Assembly: GCA_017937765.1 (NCBI GenBank) | Contig: JAGBCY010000017.1 | Span: 1-39,816 of the forward strand | Length of the DNA: 39,816 bases | Reading direction: 5' to 3' | Source: Alistipes sp. | GTDB lineage: Bacteria; Bacteroidota; Bacteroidia; Bacteroidales; Rikenellaceae | Shown here: in pieces, positions 8,122-15,838 of the stretch | Numbering within the stretch: position 1 is the stretch's first letter | Layout of the letters: every line of letters begins with the position of its first letter | Made by a program: the position numbers and the translations under genes | The notes under the pieces: model-generated | Databases searched by the model: none | What the model saw: the letters and a program-made list of their open reading frames with translations, nothing else | What the model was told of the DNA's origin: nothing

Positions 8122-9158
8122 ACACTTGATCGGTTTTCGTAATATTCTAAGAATGTTGTAATTATCGTGTTCAATTTTTCGTGTTCTACGAGGAAGCCAT
8201 CGTGGCCAAACTCCGACTCGATGAGGTGATACTCCGCACGGGCGATATGCTCCCTGAGCGGTGTGTGTGCCTCGGGCGGAAAGAGTATGTCGGAGGAGAT
8301 AGCGACGATAAGCGTACGTGCCTCGATCCTCGCAAGAGCCTGAGCGATAGAGCCGCGGCCTCGCGCGATGTTGTGCGAGTCGACAGCCTCCGAGAGGCGG
8401 TAGTACGACAGGGCGTTAAACCTACGACGCAGCTTCTCGCCCTGATACTGTTGGTAGCTATGCGCGCGACGGTCGAACGATGCCTCCGCCCAACACTCCG
8501 TCTCCTGCTGCGTGGCGTTATAGGCCGCACCTCCACGGTAGCTGATAAGGGCAATGCTTCGCGCCACGGCCATACCATCGAGGCCGGCATCATCCCTACG
8601 CTCGCCCCACGTGGGGTCGAGACGTATAGCCATACGCTGCGACTCGTTGAAGGCCGCAGCCCACGGCTCGGAGTAGGTCGTCGTGGCTATGAGTGCGAGG
8701 TTCTCGGCAAACGCCGGCTCCATAATCGCCCACTCCATACACTGAAAGCCACCAATAGAGCTACCGATGAGCAACTTCACACGCTCTATACCGAGGTGCG
8801 AGGCCAAGAGTTGATGACAATGAACCATATCGCGCACCGTGATACGCGGGAAGTCGTAGTAGTATTTTTGGCCCGTCACGGGGTTCACCGCGAGGGGCGA
8901 TGTTGTGCCGTAGTGTGAGCCAAGAAAGTTGGCGCAGACGATGAAGTAGCGCGTGGGGTCGAGGAACTTTCCCTCCTCGACGGTATGCGGCCACCAGTCC
9001 GCCACGTCGGAGTTAGCCGTGAGGGCATGGCATACCCAGATGACGTTATCCTTCGCCTCGTTTAACTCACCAAAGGTATCATAGGCGATCTCCACCTCCG
9101 CAAGCACAGCTCCCGACTCGAGCTCCACGGGGCCACTATGTCGATACAGCTGGCTCAT
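8118..9158 (-). CDS. metX: Homoserine O-acetyltransferase (MetX family)
   Basis: This 346-aa alpha/beta-hydrolase-fold acyltransferase activates homoserine for sulfur incorporation. Visible features are WVCHALTANSDVADWW, FIVCANFLGSHYGTTSP, the nucleophile elbow GSSIGGFQCMEW with Ser134, and the catalytic His in SEFGHDGFLVEHE near the C terminus. The catalytic Asp should be in ISSDILFPP. It overlaps hom by 4 bp and starts 2 nt after the metY stop. Acetyl rather than succinyl donor is inferred from the neighbouring MetY-type enzyme, because sequence alone does not always separate the two. Confidence 0.94.
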   Translation of the reverse strand: MSQLYRHSGPVELESGAVLAEVEIAYDTFGELNEAKDNVIWVCHALTANSDVADWWPHTVEEGKFLDPTRYFIVCANFLGSHYGTTSPLAVNPVTGQKYYYDFPRITVRDMVHCHQLLASHLGIERVKLLIGSSIGGFQCMEWAIMEPAFAENLALIATTTYSEPWAAAFNESQRMAIRLDPTWGERRDDAGLDGMAVARSIALISYRGGAAYNATQQETECWAEASFDRRAHSYQQYQGEKLRRRFNALSYYRLSEAVDSHNIARGRGSIAQALARIEARTLIVAISSDILFPPEAHTPLREHIARAEYHLIESEFGHDGFLVEHEKLNTIITTFLEYYENRSSV

Positions 9159-9160
9159 CG

Positions 9161-10444
9161 TTAGATATTATTGAGTGCCTGCTCGTAGTCGGCGATGATA
9201 TCCTCGACATTCTCCAGACCGAGCGAGATGCGCAGGAGCGTGGGTGTGATGCCAGCAGCACGCTTAGCATCGTCCGAGAGCTGCTTGTGTGTCGTCGAGG
9301 CGGGGTGTGTAACCACCGATATCGAGTCGCCAATCATCGTCATATTTGCCGATAGTTTGAGGCTCTCGACAAACTTCACCGTGCTCTCCAAGTCGCCCTC
9401 GAGCTCGATGGTCATCACGGCCGAGGCACCGAAGCGGTAATACTTCTTGGCAAGCTCGTGGCTCGGGTGATCCTCGAAGCCCACGAAGCTAACACGCTTA
9501 ACCTTAGGATGCTGGCGACAATACTCCGCGAGCTTATAGGTAGACTCCACCTCGTGCTTCACGCGCAACGACAAGGTCTCCAAGCCGAGCATCATAAGAT
9601 AGGCATCGAAGGCCGAGGGACAGCAACCAAAATCACGCATACCGTCGACCCTGCACTTCACGATAAAGGCCTGAGCACCAAACGCCTCGTAGAGATTTAG
9701 ACCGTGGTAGCCCTCCGAGGGACCATCCACCTGCGGGAACTTACCCGAAGCCCTCCAGTCGAACTTACCACCATCGACAATGATGCCGCCCATAGCCGTG
9801 CCGTGGCCATTTATCCACTTCGTGGCCGAGTCGGTGATGATATCGGCACCCCAATCAAAGGGGTTACACAGATAGCCTCCCGCACCAAACGTATTGTCGA
9901 CGATAAATGGGATGGCGTTATCGTGAGCCACGCGAGCGATAGCCTCGAGGTCGGCAACGCGACAGGTCGGATTACCCATCGACTCGACGAATACGGCACG
10001 TGTCTTTGCGTCGATAAGCTCGGCGATATCCTCGGCCGCATCGCTCTTAGCCAGTCGGCACTCGATGCCCACGTTGCGTAGCGAGATTACGAACTGGTTG
10101 TGCGTGCCGCCGTAGAGGTAGGGCGATGCAACGATGTTATCACCAGCATTAGCCAAAGCGGTGACCGTAAGCAATATGGCCGACATTCCCGATGCCGTTG
10201 CCAAAGCACCCACGCCGCCATAGAGCGCAGCGACGCGCTCCTCGTAGGCCGCCGTCGTGGGGTTATGCAGACGAGTGTATATGTAGCCTGCCTCGCTCAG
10301 CGTGAAGAGGTTAGCGGCATAGTCGCACGTAGGAAAGTGGTAGGCAGCCGTCGGATGTATCGCCACGCCGCGTGCCTGCGACGCATCGACGTGGTAGCCG
10401 CCGTGTATCTGGAGTGTCTCGAAGTGTAATTTTCTATCGCTCAT
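9161..10444 (-). CDS. metY: O-acetylhomoserine sulfhydrylase (MetY family)
   Basis: This 427-aa PLP enzyme of the Cys/Met metabolism family probably makes homocysteine from O-acetylhomoserine and sulfide. Landmarks are the N-terminal LHFETLQIHGGY, YTRLHNPTTAAYEERVAALYGG, the cofactor-stacking and phosphate region LATASGMSAI, the PLP-ring Asp in FIVDNTFGAGGY, and Lys209 in DSATKWINGHGTAMGG. It is the first gene of the operon, driven by a well-formed promoter at 10516-10485 with a leader of about 40 nt. That leader is too short for a SAM riboswitch. The size fits MetY (about 420-430) better than MetB/MetC (about 380-400). Confidence 0.94.
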   Translation of the reverse strand: MSDRKLHFETLQIHGGYHVDASQARGVAIHPTAAYHFPTCDYAANLFTLSEAGYIYTRLHNPTTAAYEERVAALYGGVGALATASGMSAILLTVTALANAGDNIVASPYLYGGTHNQFVISLRNVGIECRLAKSDAAEDIAELIDAKTRAVFVESMGNPTCRVADLEAIARVAHDNAIPFIVDNTFGAGGYLCNPFDWGADIITDSATKWINGHGTAMGGIIVDGGKFDWRASGKFPQVDGPSEGYHGLNLYEAFGAQAFIVKCRVDGMRDFGCCPSAFDAYLMMLGLETLSLRVKHEVESTYKLAEYCRQHPKVKRVSFVGFEDHPSHELAKKYYRFGASAVMTIELEGDLESTVKFVESLKLSANMTMIGDSISVVTHPASTTHKQLSDDAKRAAGITPTLLRISLGLENVEDIIADYEQALNNI

Positions 10445-10484
10445 AATCGTAATAACGTTCGATTTGCAATTATCAATATTTTTG

Positions 10485-10516
10485 CAAAGTTAATAAAATT
10501 TTTTCAAAACTACAAA
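10485..10516 (-). promoter_or_regulatory. Promoter of the metY-metX-hom operon
   Basis: On the minus strand TTTG at 10516-10513 is followed after 20 nt by TAACTTTG at 10492-10485, matching the Bacteroidota -33/-7 pair. Transcription would begin about 40 nt before the metY ATG. Confidence 0.8.
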
Positions 10517-10581
10517 GAATAAGAAAATGTTTCATTATTTGCCTAAAAAATATTTGATTTCATTTTTCGGTTTTTATTTTG

Positions 10582-10589
10582 TACCTTTG
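10582..10589 (+). promoter_or_regulatory. -7 promoter element of the cytidine deaminase operon
   Basis: TACCTTTG is a perfect -7 match 26 nt before the ATG. The nearest upstream TTTG, at 10553-10556, is 25 nt away, longer than usual. The element is divergent from the met promoter. Confidence 0.65.
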
Positions 10590-10615
10590 TAGACTCAACC
10601 AAATCGCTCATAGCT

Positions 10616-11071
10616 ATGAAACGAACATTGGACATATCGTACGAGCACTACGCAACAATCGCCGACCTCGACGAGGCCGACCGCCAACTTGTAAAGGAGG
10701 CCGAGGAGGCTACCGCCACGGCAAATGCGCCCTACTCTCACTTCCACGTAGGTGCTGCCGTGAGACTCCGTAGCGGCCGCACACTCCACGCCTCGAACTT
10801 CGAGAGCGAGGTATACCCCGCTGGTCTCTGCGCCGAGCGTTCGCTGCTCTTCTACGTCGAGGCCAACTACGCCAACGACCCCGTCGAGGCTCTGGCCATA
10901 GCATCAAATCCCTCGGAAAGAGAGTGTTATCCCTGCGGTCAGTGCCGTCAGGTCATTGTCGATGTCGAGCGCAGGCAGCAGTCACCCATACGCGTGATTA
11001 TGACGGGTGCCGACACGGCCACGGTCGTGGACTCGGCAGAGAAGTTATTACCCTTTACCTTTAAGCTATAA
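10616..11071 (+). CDS. cdd: Cytidine deaminase
   Basis: This 151-aa protein is of the homotetrameric cytidine deaminase type, converting cytidine or deoxycytidine to the uridine form in pyrimidine salvage. The substrate motif APYSHFHVGAAV is at 38-49. The zinc site is Cys72-Ala-Glu74 (CAERSLLF, Glu as proton shuttle) with Cys107 and Cys110 in YPCGQCRQVI. It is slightly longer than the compact bacterial enzymes because of an N-terminal helix. The next gene starts 16 nt downstream, so a short operon is likely. Confidence 0.94.
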   Translation: MKRTLDISYEHYATIADLDEADRQLVKEAEEATATANAPYSHFHVGAAVRLRSGRTLHASNFESEVYPAGLCAERSLLFYVEANYANDPVEALAIASNPSERECYPCGQCRQVIVDVERRQQSPIRVIMTGADTATVVDSAEKLLPFTFKL

Positions 11072-11087
11072 ACAACTAACAATCAGT

Positions 11088-11780
11088 ATGTTTACAATAA
11101 ACGACATACTCTACGAGGACAACCACCTCTTGGTTGTCAACAAACACGTGGGCGACCTCGTGCAGAGTGACCCCGATGGCACCGAGGCCTTGGAGGACGA
11201 GATCAAGGCGATGATCAAGGTGCGCGACCACAAGCCCGGAGCCGTATACCTCGGCGTGGTGCACCGCATCGACCGCCCCGTGAGTGGCGCGGTGGTCTTT
11301 GCCAAGACATCGAAGGCCCTCACGCGTCTAAACGAGATGATACGCACCGGGCAGATTAAGAAGAGCTACTGGGCAATAACCGAGAATCGACCCACGGAGG
11401 AGGAGGGCACGCTCCGCCACTGGATCGTGCGCAACGCCAAGACTAACCGCTCGCACGCCCACCAGCGACCTAAGGGCGACGGTAAGGAGGCCATCCTCGA
11501 CTACCGCGTGCTCGGAGCCTCGACGAACTACACCCTCGTGGAGGTGGACCTCAAGACAGGTCGCCACCACCAGATACGTGCGCAACTCTCGGCCATAGGC
11601 TGCTCGATCAAGGGCGACCTTAAGTATGGAGCGAAACGCTCGAATCCCGATGGCGGCATCTCGCTGCACTCACGCCGCGTGGAGTTTCTGCACCCCGTGG
11701 GCGGCAAGCCAATATCGGTTACGGCACCCGTGCCCAAGAACGACAACCTGTGGCGATTCTTCGAGGAGGCTCAGCAGTAA
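11088..11780 (+). CDS. RluA-family pseudouridine synthase
   Basis: From the ATG at 11088 the protein is 230 aa. The frame is open further back, but that extension overlaps cytidine deaminase and has no family match. It carries YEDNHLLVVNKHVGDLVQSD, the catalytic motif GVVHRIDRPVSGAVVFAKTS with the nucleophilic Asp, and LKTGRHHQIRAQLSAIG near the C terminus. There is no N-terminal S4 domain, as in the short RluA/TruC-like branch that modifies rRNA or tRNA. The exact uridine target cannot be read from sequence. A separate S4-containing RluD-type enzyme is at 38461-39561. Confidence 0.92.
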   Translation: MFTINDILYEDNHLLVVNKHVGDLVQSDPDGTEALEDEIKAMIKVRDHKPGAVYLGVVHRIDRPVSGAVVFAKTSKALTRLNEMIRTGQIKKSYWAITENRPTEEEGTLRHWIVRNAKTNRSHAHQRPKGDGKEAILDYRVLGASTNYTLVEVDLKTGRHHQIRAQLSAIGCSIKGDLKYGAKRSNPDGGISLHSRRVEFLHPVGGKPISVTAPVPKNDNLWRFFEEAQQ

Positions 11781-11785
11781 ACAAG

Positions 11786-11830
11786 GAGTAATGAGCAGTG
11801 AGTAGTGAGTAATTAATGAGTAATCAATAA
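11786..11830. repeat. Degenerate AATTAGT/GAGTAAT repeat tract
   Basis: GAGTAATGAGCAGTGAGTAG and variants fill the gap between the pseudouridine synthase and dtd. It resembles the tracts at 3314-3360 and 6744-6774. Confidence 0.5.
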
Positions 11831-11835
11831 TATAA

Positions 11836-12288
11836 ATGAGACTACTAATTCAGCGTGTGACGGGGGCAAAGTGTCATATCGGCGGCGAGGTCTTTAGCCA
11901 GATAGGCAAGGGTCTTGTTGTGCTGGTAGGCATCGGTAACGACGAGACCGTGGAGGACCTCGAGTGGCTCACCAAGAAGCTCGTCCAGCTGCGTATCTTC
12001 GATGACGAGGCGGGCGTTATGAACCTCTCGGTGGAGGATGTCGCGGGCGAGGTGATGATCGTCAGCCAGTTTACGCTCCACGCCCTCACGAAGAAGGGCA
12101 ACCGTCCCTCGTGGATAAAGGCGGCCCCCGAGGCGGTGTCGCGCCCACTTTATAACGACTTTGTCGAGTGCGTTGAGCACGCCCTCGGACGCCGTGTGGC
12201 AACGGGAGAGTTCGGTGCAGATATGCAGATCGAGCTCACCAACGACGGTCCCGTGACAATATGGATAGATTCAAAAAACAGAGAATAG
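11836..12288 (+). CDS. dtd: D-aminoacyl-tRNA deacylase
   Basis: This 150-aa protein matches Dtd in length. Dtd hydrolyses D-amino acids mischarged onto tRNA and so protects translation. Family motifs are MRLLIQRVTGA at the start, GKGLVVLVGIGNDE, the SQFTL motif (here IVSQFTLHA) and the Gly-cisPro signature in NDGPVTIWID near the C terminus. KKGNRPSWIKAAP also fits. The next gene, a nuclease lipoprotein, starts on the base after the TAG stop, so the two are very likely co-transcribed and translationally linked. Confidence 0.95.
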   Translation: MRLLIQRVTGAKCHIGGEVFSQIGKGLVVLVGIGNDETVEDLEWLTKKLVQLRIFDDEAGVMNLSVEDVAGEVMIVSQFTLHALTKKGNRPSWIKAAPEAVSRPLYNDFVECVEHALGRRVATGEFGADMQIELTNDGPVTIWIDSKNRE

Positions 12289-13623
12289 ATGCGTAATATC
12301 TTTTTGATTGTGCTGGCAGCACTCCTCTTTGCGGGCTGCGAGAAGGAGGTCGATTTTAGCTGCAAGGTTGTGGAGAGTGAGGTCGAGGCCATAACCGAGA
12401 CGAGCGTGACGTTGACCGCCATTGTCGACGCGACGAATTACAACGAGATCACGCGTATGGGCTTTGCCGTACGTCGCTCAGGTAGCGAGAGTTACACCTA
12501 CTACGACACCAACATCACCCGCTCGATAGCCCTCACCATCGAGGAGCTACGACCCAACACCACCTACAACTGCCTGCTCTTCGTCCACGCGGCGGGCGAC
12601 ATTTGGCAGCTACCCCTCGATAACTTCAAAACGCTGAAGCAGGAGGAGGAGCCTGATCCTGATCCTGAACCAGACCCTGAACCAGATCCGGAGCCAGACC
12701 CCGAGCCAGAGCCAGAGCCGGAGCCCGACCCCGACCCCGACCCAGAGCCCGACCCCGATAATCCCGATGAAAAGCCTGCCGAGGGTAGGACCTATCGTGT
12801 GGGTTGGTACGAGCTCCCTATTGAGGTAGACAACAACGCCGATGGTTGCGACGACAATATCGACAGCTACTACTACGCCCACCACATCTGCACGGGTGGC
12901 GAGCAGAATGCTCAGCGCACGGCCTCGGCACGCAACTACTCGGTATGTTTCTCGGCCGAGCACCACTGCCCCGTATGGGTAGCCGCTCCGCGCCACGCTA
13001 TGTACGAGGGCTCGGCAAAGCGCACCAACGCCTACACGCAGGATCCGCAGATTCCGGCCAACATACAGTACGTGCGCAAGGATGCCGACAGCGGCTGCAA
13101 CAACGGCCATATGCTCGGCTCGGCAGAGCGCACCTCATCGACCGAGACCAACCGCCAGGTATTCTACTTCTCGAACATAGCACCGCAGTATCAGGATACC
13201 TTCAATACGGGAGGTGGCGCGTGGAATAGGCTCGAGGACCATATCGACGGCCTCGTATGCGCCGACACGCTCTACACCGTCATCGGCTGCTACTTCGACA
13301 AGTTTACAGATGCCTATGGCACCGTGGCATCGCCCGCGAAGATATCGTTTGGTGGTCGCTCCGACGTTTCGCGCCCCACGATGTTCTACTACGCCCTGCT
13401 CCGCACAAAGAGCGGCATCACGGGCAAGAGCGTTGCGGAATGCTCGGCCGACGAGCTGCAGTGTGCCGCCTTTGTCCTCTCGCACGAGCAGTCGAAGGGT
13501 CACACGCCCGAGGCTCGCGACCTCATCACCATCGAGGAGCTCGAGCGCATCACGGGCTTCACATATTTCGACAACGTACCCAACGCCCCGAAGGGCACGC
13601 TTAATGCTAACGACTGGCTATAA
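12289..13623 (+). CDS. Secreted DNA/RNA non-specific endonuclease-like lipoprotein
   Basis: This 444-aa protein has a lipoprotein signal, MRNIFLIVLAALLFAGC, followed by CEKEVDF. Residues 20-115 look like a fibronectin-III-type beta-sandwich (TSVTLTAIVD, ELRPNTTYNCLLFV). A Pro-Glu/Asp tract at about 120-160 then leads to a nuclease domain at about 165-440. Its core resembles the NUC family: NYSVCFSAEHHCPVWVAAPRH, DSGCNNGHMLGSAERTSS, QVFYFSNIAPQ and a final DELQCAAFVLS region. The catalytic His and the metal-binding Asn (in FSNIAPQ) are present, but the usual Asp-Arg of DRGH is Asn-Asn here, so activity is not assured. It probably acts at the cell surface on extracellular nucleic acid. Confidence 0.85.
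   Translation: MRNIFLIVLAALLFAGCEKEVDFSCKVVESEVEAITETSVTLTAIVDATNYNEITRMGFAVRRSGSESYTYYDTNITRSIALTIEELRPNTTYNCLLFVHAAGDIWQLPLDNFKTLKQEEEPDPDPEPDPEPDPEPDPEPEPEPEPDPDPDPEPDPDNPDEKPAEGRTYRVGWYELPIEVDNNADGCDDNIDSYYYAHHICTGGEQNAQRTASARNYSVCFSAEHHCPVWVAAPRHAMYEGSAKRTNAYTQDPQIPANIQYVRKDADSGCNNGHMLGSAERTSSTETNRQVFYFSNIAPQYQDTFNTGGGAWNRLEDHIDGLVCADTLYTVIGCYFDKFTDAYGTVASPAKISFGGRSDVSRPTMFYYALLRTKSGITGKSVAECSADELQCAAFVLSHEQSKGHTPEARDLITIEELERITGFTYFDNVPNAPKGTLNANDWL
12646..12775 (+). repeat. Minisatellite encoding a Pro-Glu/Asp linker
   Basis: Short in-frame repeats of GACCCC/GAGCCA/GATCCT type encode alternating Pro and acidic residues joining the beta-sandwich to the nuclease domain. Such tracts vary in copy number easily without shifting the frame. 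Confidence 0.8.
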
Positions 13624-13647
13624 ACGAGCCGTAAAACGATAGATCAT

Positions 13648-14202
13648 ATGCTCATCGCACTTCAAAAACGTCGCGAGAATATCGCCGAGTATATCCTCTA
13701 CCTATGGCAGGTAGAGGACCTGTTGCGCGCACTGCAGTTTAGCCCCGAGGCTATCTACGCCACGCTTGTGGCCAAGACCGAGGGCACGGACGAGCAGCAG
13801 AAGGAGAACATCTTTAATTGGTATATGCAGATTGTGGAGCTCCTGCGCAAGGAGGGCAAGGCCGAGAAGGGCCACATCGACCACACGCTCCACCTCATCG
13901 GCGACCTGCACAACCTCCATCTGCAGCTTATGAAGCTCCCCATAGGCGAGCACTACCGCCAGACATACGCGGCACTTGCACCCGAACTTCCGCGCCTACG
14001 CACGCTCATCGACAACGACGACATCAGCGACACGGAGCTATGCTTCCGCTCGCTCTATGCCGCGTTACTCTACCGCATAAAGGGTGGTGGAGAGAGGGCC
14101 ATAGCCGACACCATCGCCGTAGTTTCGCCCGCCATTGGCGAGCTTGCAGCACTCTATGGCAAGGTCGAGCGCGGCGAGTTAGACCTCTTCGAGGAGCAGT
14201 AG
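13648..14202 (+). CDS. DUF4924-type helical protein
   Basis: This 184-aa soluble, mostly helical protein has no signal peptide. The start, MLIALQKRRENIAEYILYLWQVEDLLRAL, and the central HTLHLIGDLHNLHLQLM segment resemble a Bacteroidota-only family (DUF4924) of unknown function. It starts 24 nt after the nuclease gene and may be the last member of that transcription unit. No catalytic motif is visible. Assignment to the DUF is from memory of the family pattern. Confidence 0.75.
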   Translation: MLIALQKRRENIAEYILYLWQVEDLLRALQFSPEAIYATLVAKTEGTDEQQKENIFNWYMQIVELLRKEGKAEKGHIDHTLHLIGDLHNLHLQLMKLPIGEHYRQTYAALAPELPRLRTLIDNDDISDTELCFRSLYAALLYRIKGGGERAIADTIAVVSPAIGELAALYGKVERGELDLFEEQ

Positions 14203-14268
14203 AAGAGCTATAACAATGGAAATTATAGGTGTTAGAGGTAATAAAATTGAAATATTTTTGCGATTTCG

Positions 14269-14299
14269 TTTGCATTTCCGAAAAATCGTTGTACCTTTG
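14269..14299 (+). promoter_or_regulatory. Promoter of rpmH
   Basis: TTTG at 14269-14272, a 19-nt spacer and TACCTTTG at 14292-14299 make a textbook Bacteroidota promoter about 55 nt before the rpmH ATG. Confidence 0.88.
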
Positions 14300-14354
14300 C
14301 ACCTCGCATAGAAAGCGTTAATTGGAACAAAAACAATAAAAACAGGATACAACT

Positions 14355-14522
14355 ATGGCAATGAAAAGAACTTACCAGCCTTCTCGTCGTAAGAGAATCA
14401 ACAAGCACGGTTTCCGTCAGAGAATGGCTACTGCTAATGGCCGCAAGGTATTGGCTGCACGTCGCGCAAAGGGTCGCAAGAAGTTGACCGTATCAGACGA
14501 GGCTACATTCAAGTACAACTAG
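14355..14522 (+). CDS. rpmH: 50S ribosomal protein L34
   Basis: This small gene encodes 55 residues starting [20 protein letters not shown] and continuing [20 protein letters not shown], the L34 signature. The C terminus ([15 protein letters not shown]) is extended by a few residues past the usual end, as seen in Bacteroidales. L34 is a basic protein of the large ribosomal subunit. Codon use is more restricted than in the neighbours, as expected for a highly expressed gene. It has its own promoter and a terminator hairpin at 14548-14580. dnaA and rnpA, frequent neighbours elsewhere, are not adjacent. Confidence 0.97.
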   Translation: MAMKRTYQPSRRKRINKHGFRQRMATANGRKVLAARRAKGRKKLTVSDEATFKYN

Positions 14523-14547
14523 TCTGCTGCCGACAGAGCGAAAATTA

Positions 14548-14580
14548 GAGGGTGCTAACAAGATGTTGGTACCCTCGTTT
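14548..14580 (+). terminator. Terminator downstream of rpmH
   Basis: Bases 14548-14560 and 14564-14576 pair as a 13-bp stem, two of the pairs being G-U, with a 3-nt loop (AGA) and GTTTATT after it. Confidence 0.75.
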
Positions 14581-14688
14581 ATTGAGAAGATGTTGGTATC
14601 ATCGCCCCTTTATAGGGGGGGGTCGGCACCATCGTTATAGGTGGGGCATCCGCGCGGACGACCACCGTTAATTTAAGCGGACGACCAC
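14560..14688. repeat. Paired short direct repeats between rpmH and obgE
   Basis: AAGATGTTGGTA occurs at 14560-14571 and 14587-14598. GCGGACGACCAC occurs at 14654-14665 and 14677-14688. Between them is a CCCC-TTTATA-GGGG hairpin (14605-14618) with a longer G run. No ORF or promoter consensus is obvious, so the leader of obgE may be structured. Confidence 0.5.
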
Positions 14689-14728
14689 AGCGAACTAAAT
14701 AGATACCATAGTTAAACAGAGCACGATT

Positions 14729-15745
14729 ATGGCAGGAAGCAACTTTGTAGATTACGTAAAGATATTTGCCCGCTCGGGTCACGGCGGCGCAGGCTCGTCA
14801 CACTTCCGCAGAGAGAAGTTCGTGGCCTTCGGAGGCCCCGATGGTGGCGATGGAGGTAAGGGTGGCAGCATCATCCTCCAGGGCGACCAGCAGTACTGGA
14901 CGCTCATTCACCTGAAGTACAAGCGTCACCAGTTTGCCGAGGATGGCGAGAATGGCCACGGCGCACGCTCGACGGGTGCCGATGCTAAGGATATCATCAT
15001 CCCCGTACCTCTGGGTACCGTTGCCAAGCAGGTGTTCACCGACGAGGAGACGGGCGAGACATATACCGAGGTTGTGGGCGAGGTTACGGAGCACGGCGAG
15101 CAGCTGGTGTTGCTCAAGGGTGGCCGCGGAGGTCTGGGTAACTGGCACTTCAAGACCCCGACGAATCAGGCTCCGCGCTATGCTCAGCCCGGCGAGGAGG
15201 GTCAGGAGGGTGCCTTCATCCTCGAGCTTAAGGTCTTGGCCGACGTAGGTCTTGTAGGCTTCCCCAATGCTGGTAAGTCGACGTTGCTGTCGGTAGTGTC
15301 GGCGGCAAAGCCCAAGATCGCGAACTATGCCTTCACCACGCTCGAGCCTAACTTAGGCATCGTCTCGGTGCGCGACGACCACTCGTTCGTGATGGCCGAC
15401 ATTCCGGGCATCATCGAGGGTGCACACGAGGGTCGCGGTCTCGGCACGCGCTTCCTGCGCCACATCGAGCGTAACTCGGTGTTGCTCTTTATGGTGCCTG
15501 CCGATAGCGACAACATCGCTGCCGACTACGAGGTGTTGCTCGGCGAGCTCACCCAGTACAACCCCGAGCTCTTGGATAAGCAGCGACTGCTGGCCGTGAC
15601 GAAGTGCGATATGCTCGACGACGAGCTTATCGAAGAGATGCGCGCTCATCTGCCCGAGGGTGTCAAGTCGATATTTATTTCGTCGGTTGCCAATATGAAT
15701 ATCACGAAGCTCAAGGATATGCTCTGGGAGGCACTGCACGAGTAG
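14729..15745 (+). CDS. obgE: Obg-family GTPase
   Basis: This 338-aa protein is an essential ribosome-associated GTPase acting in 50S assembly. The glycine-rich Obg fold covers about 1-160 ([27 protein letters not shown] split across its loops). The G domain follows with G1 [10 protein letters not shown]2 near [12 protein letters not shown]3 [16 protein letters not shown], and a G4 site reading TKCD instead of NKxD, a known variation. The C-terminal OCT domain of some Obg proteins is absent, giving the short Bacteroidota form. It is followed by a hairpin shared with the convergent lipoprotein gene. Confidence 0.96.
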   Translation: MAGSNFVDYVKIFARSGHGGAGSSHFRREKFVAFGGPDGGDGGKGGSIILQGDQQYWTLIHLKYKRHQFAEDGENGHGARSTGADAKDIIIPVPLGTVAKQVFTDEETGETYTEVVGEVTEHGEQLVLLKGGRGGLGNWHFKTPTNQAPRYAQPGEEGQEGAFILELKVLADVGLVGFPNAGKSTLLSVVSAAKPKIANYAFTTLEPNLGIVSVRDDHSFVMADIPGIIEGAHEGRGLGTRFLRHIERNSVLLFMVPADSDNIAADYEVLLGELTQYNPELLDKQRLLAVTKCDMLDDELIEEMRAHLPEGVKSIFISSVANMNITKLKDMLWEALHE

Positions 15746-15766
15746 TTTCACCATAGACCTAAAATA

Positions 15767-15801
15767 GAGATAGCCCACCGAGTCTTTCGGCGGGCTATCT
15801 C
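15767..15801. terminator. Bidirectional terminator between obgE and the lipoprotein island
   Basis: GAGATAGCCC (15767-15776) pairs with GGGCTATCTC (15792-15801), and an inner CCGA/TCGG adds to the stem. It sits between convergent genes and has A- and T-rich flanks. Confidence 0.75.
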
Positions 15802-15838
15802 ATTTGCACGGGATTCGCACCCCGAGGCTACCACATCG

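Noticed and set aside
10445-10484. SAM riboswitch before metY
   Set aside because: The promoter leaves a leader of only about 40 nt, too short for a known SAM riboswitch with an expression platform.
15795-15838. tRNA 3' part on the minus strand
   Set aside because: A GGGGTGCGAATCCC stretch resembles a T arm, but the stem does not pair with five bases and no acceptor, D or anticodon arms can be built.
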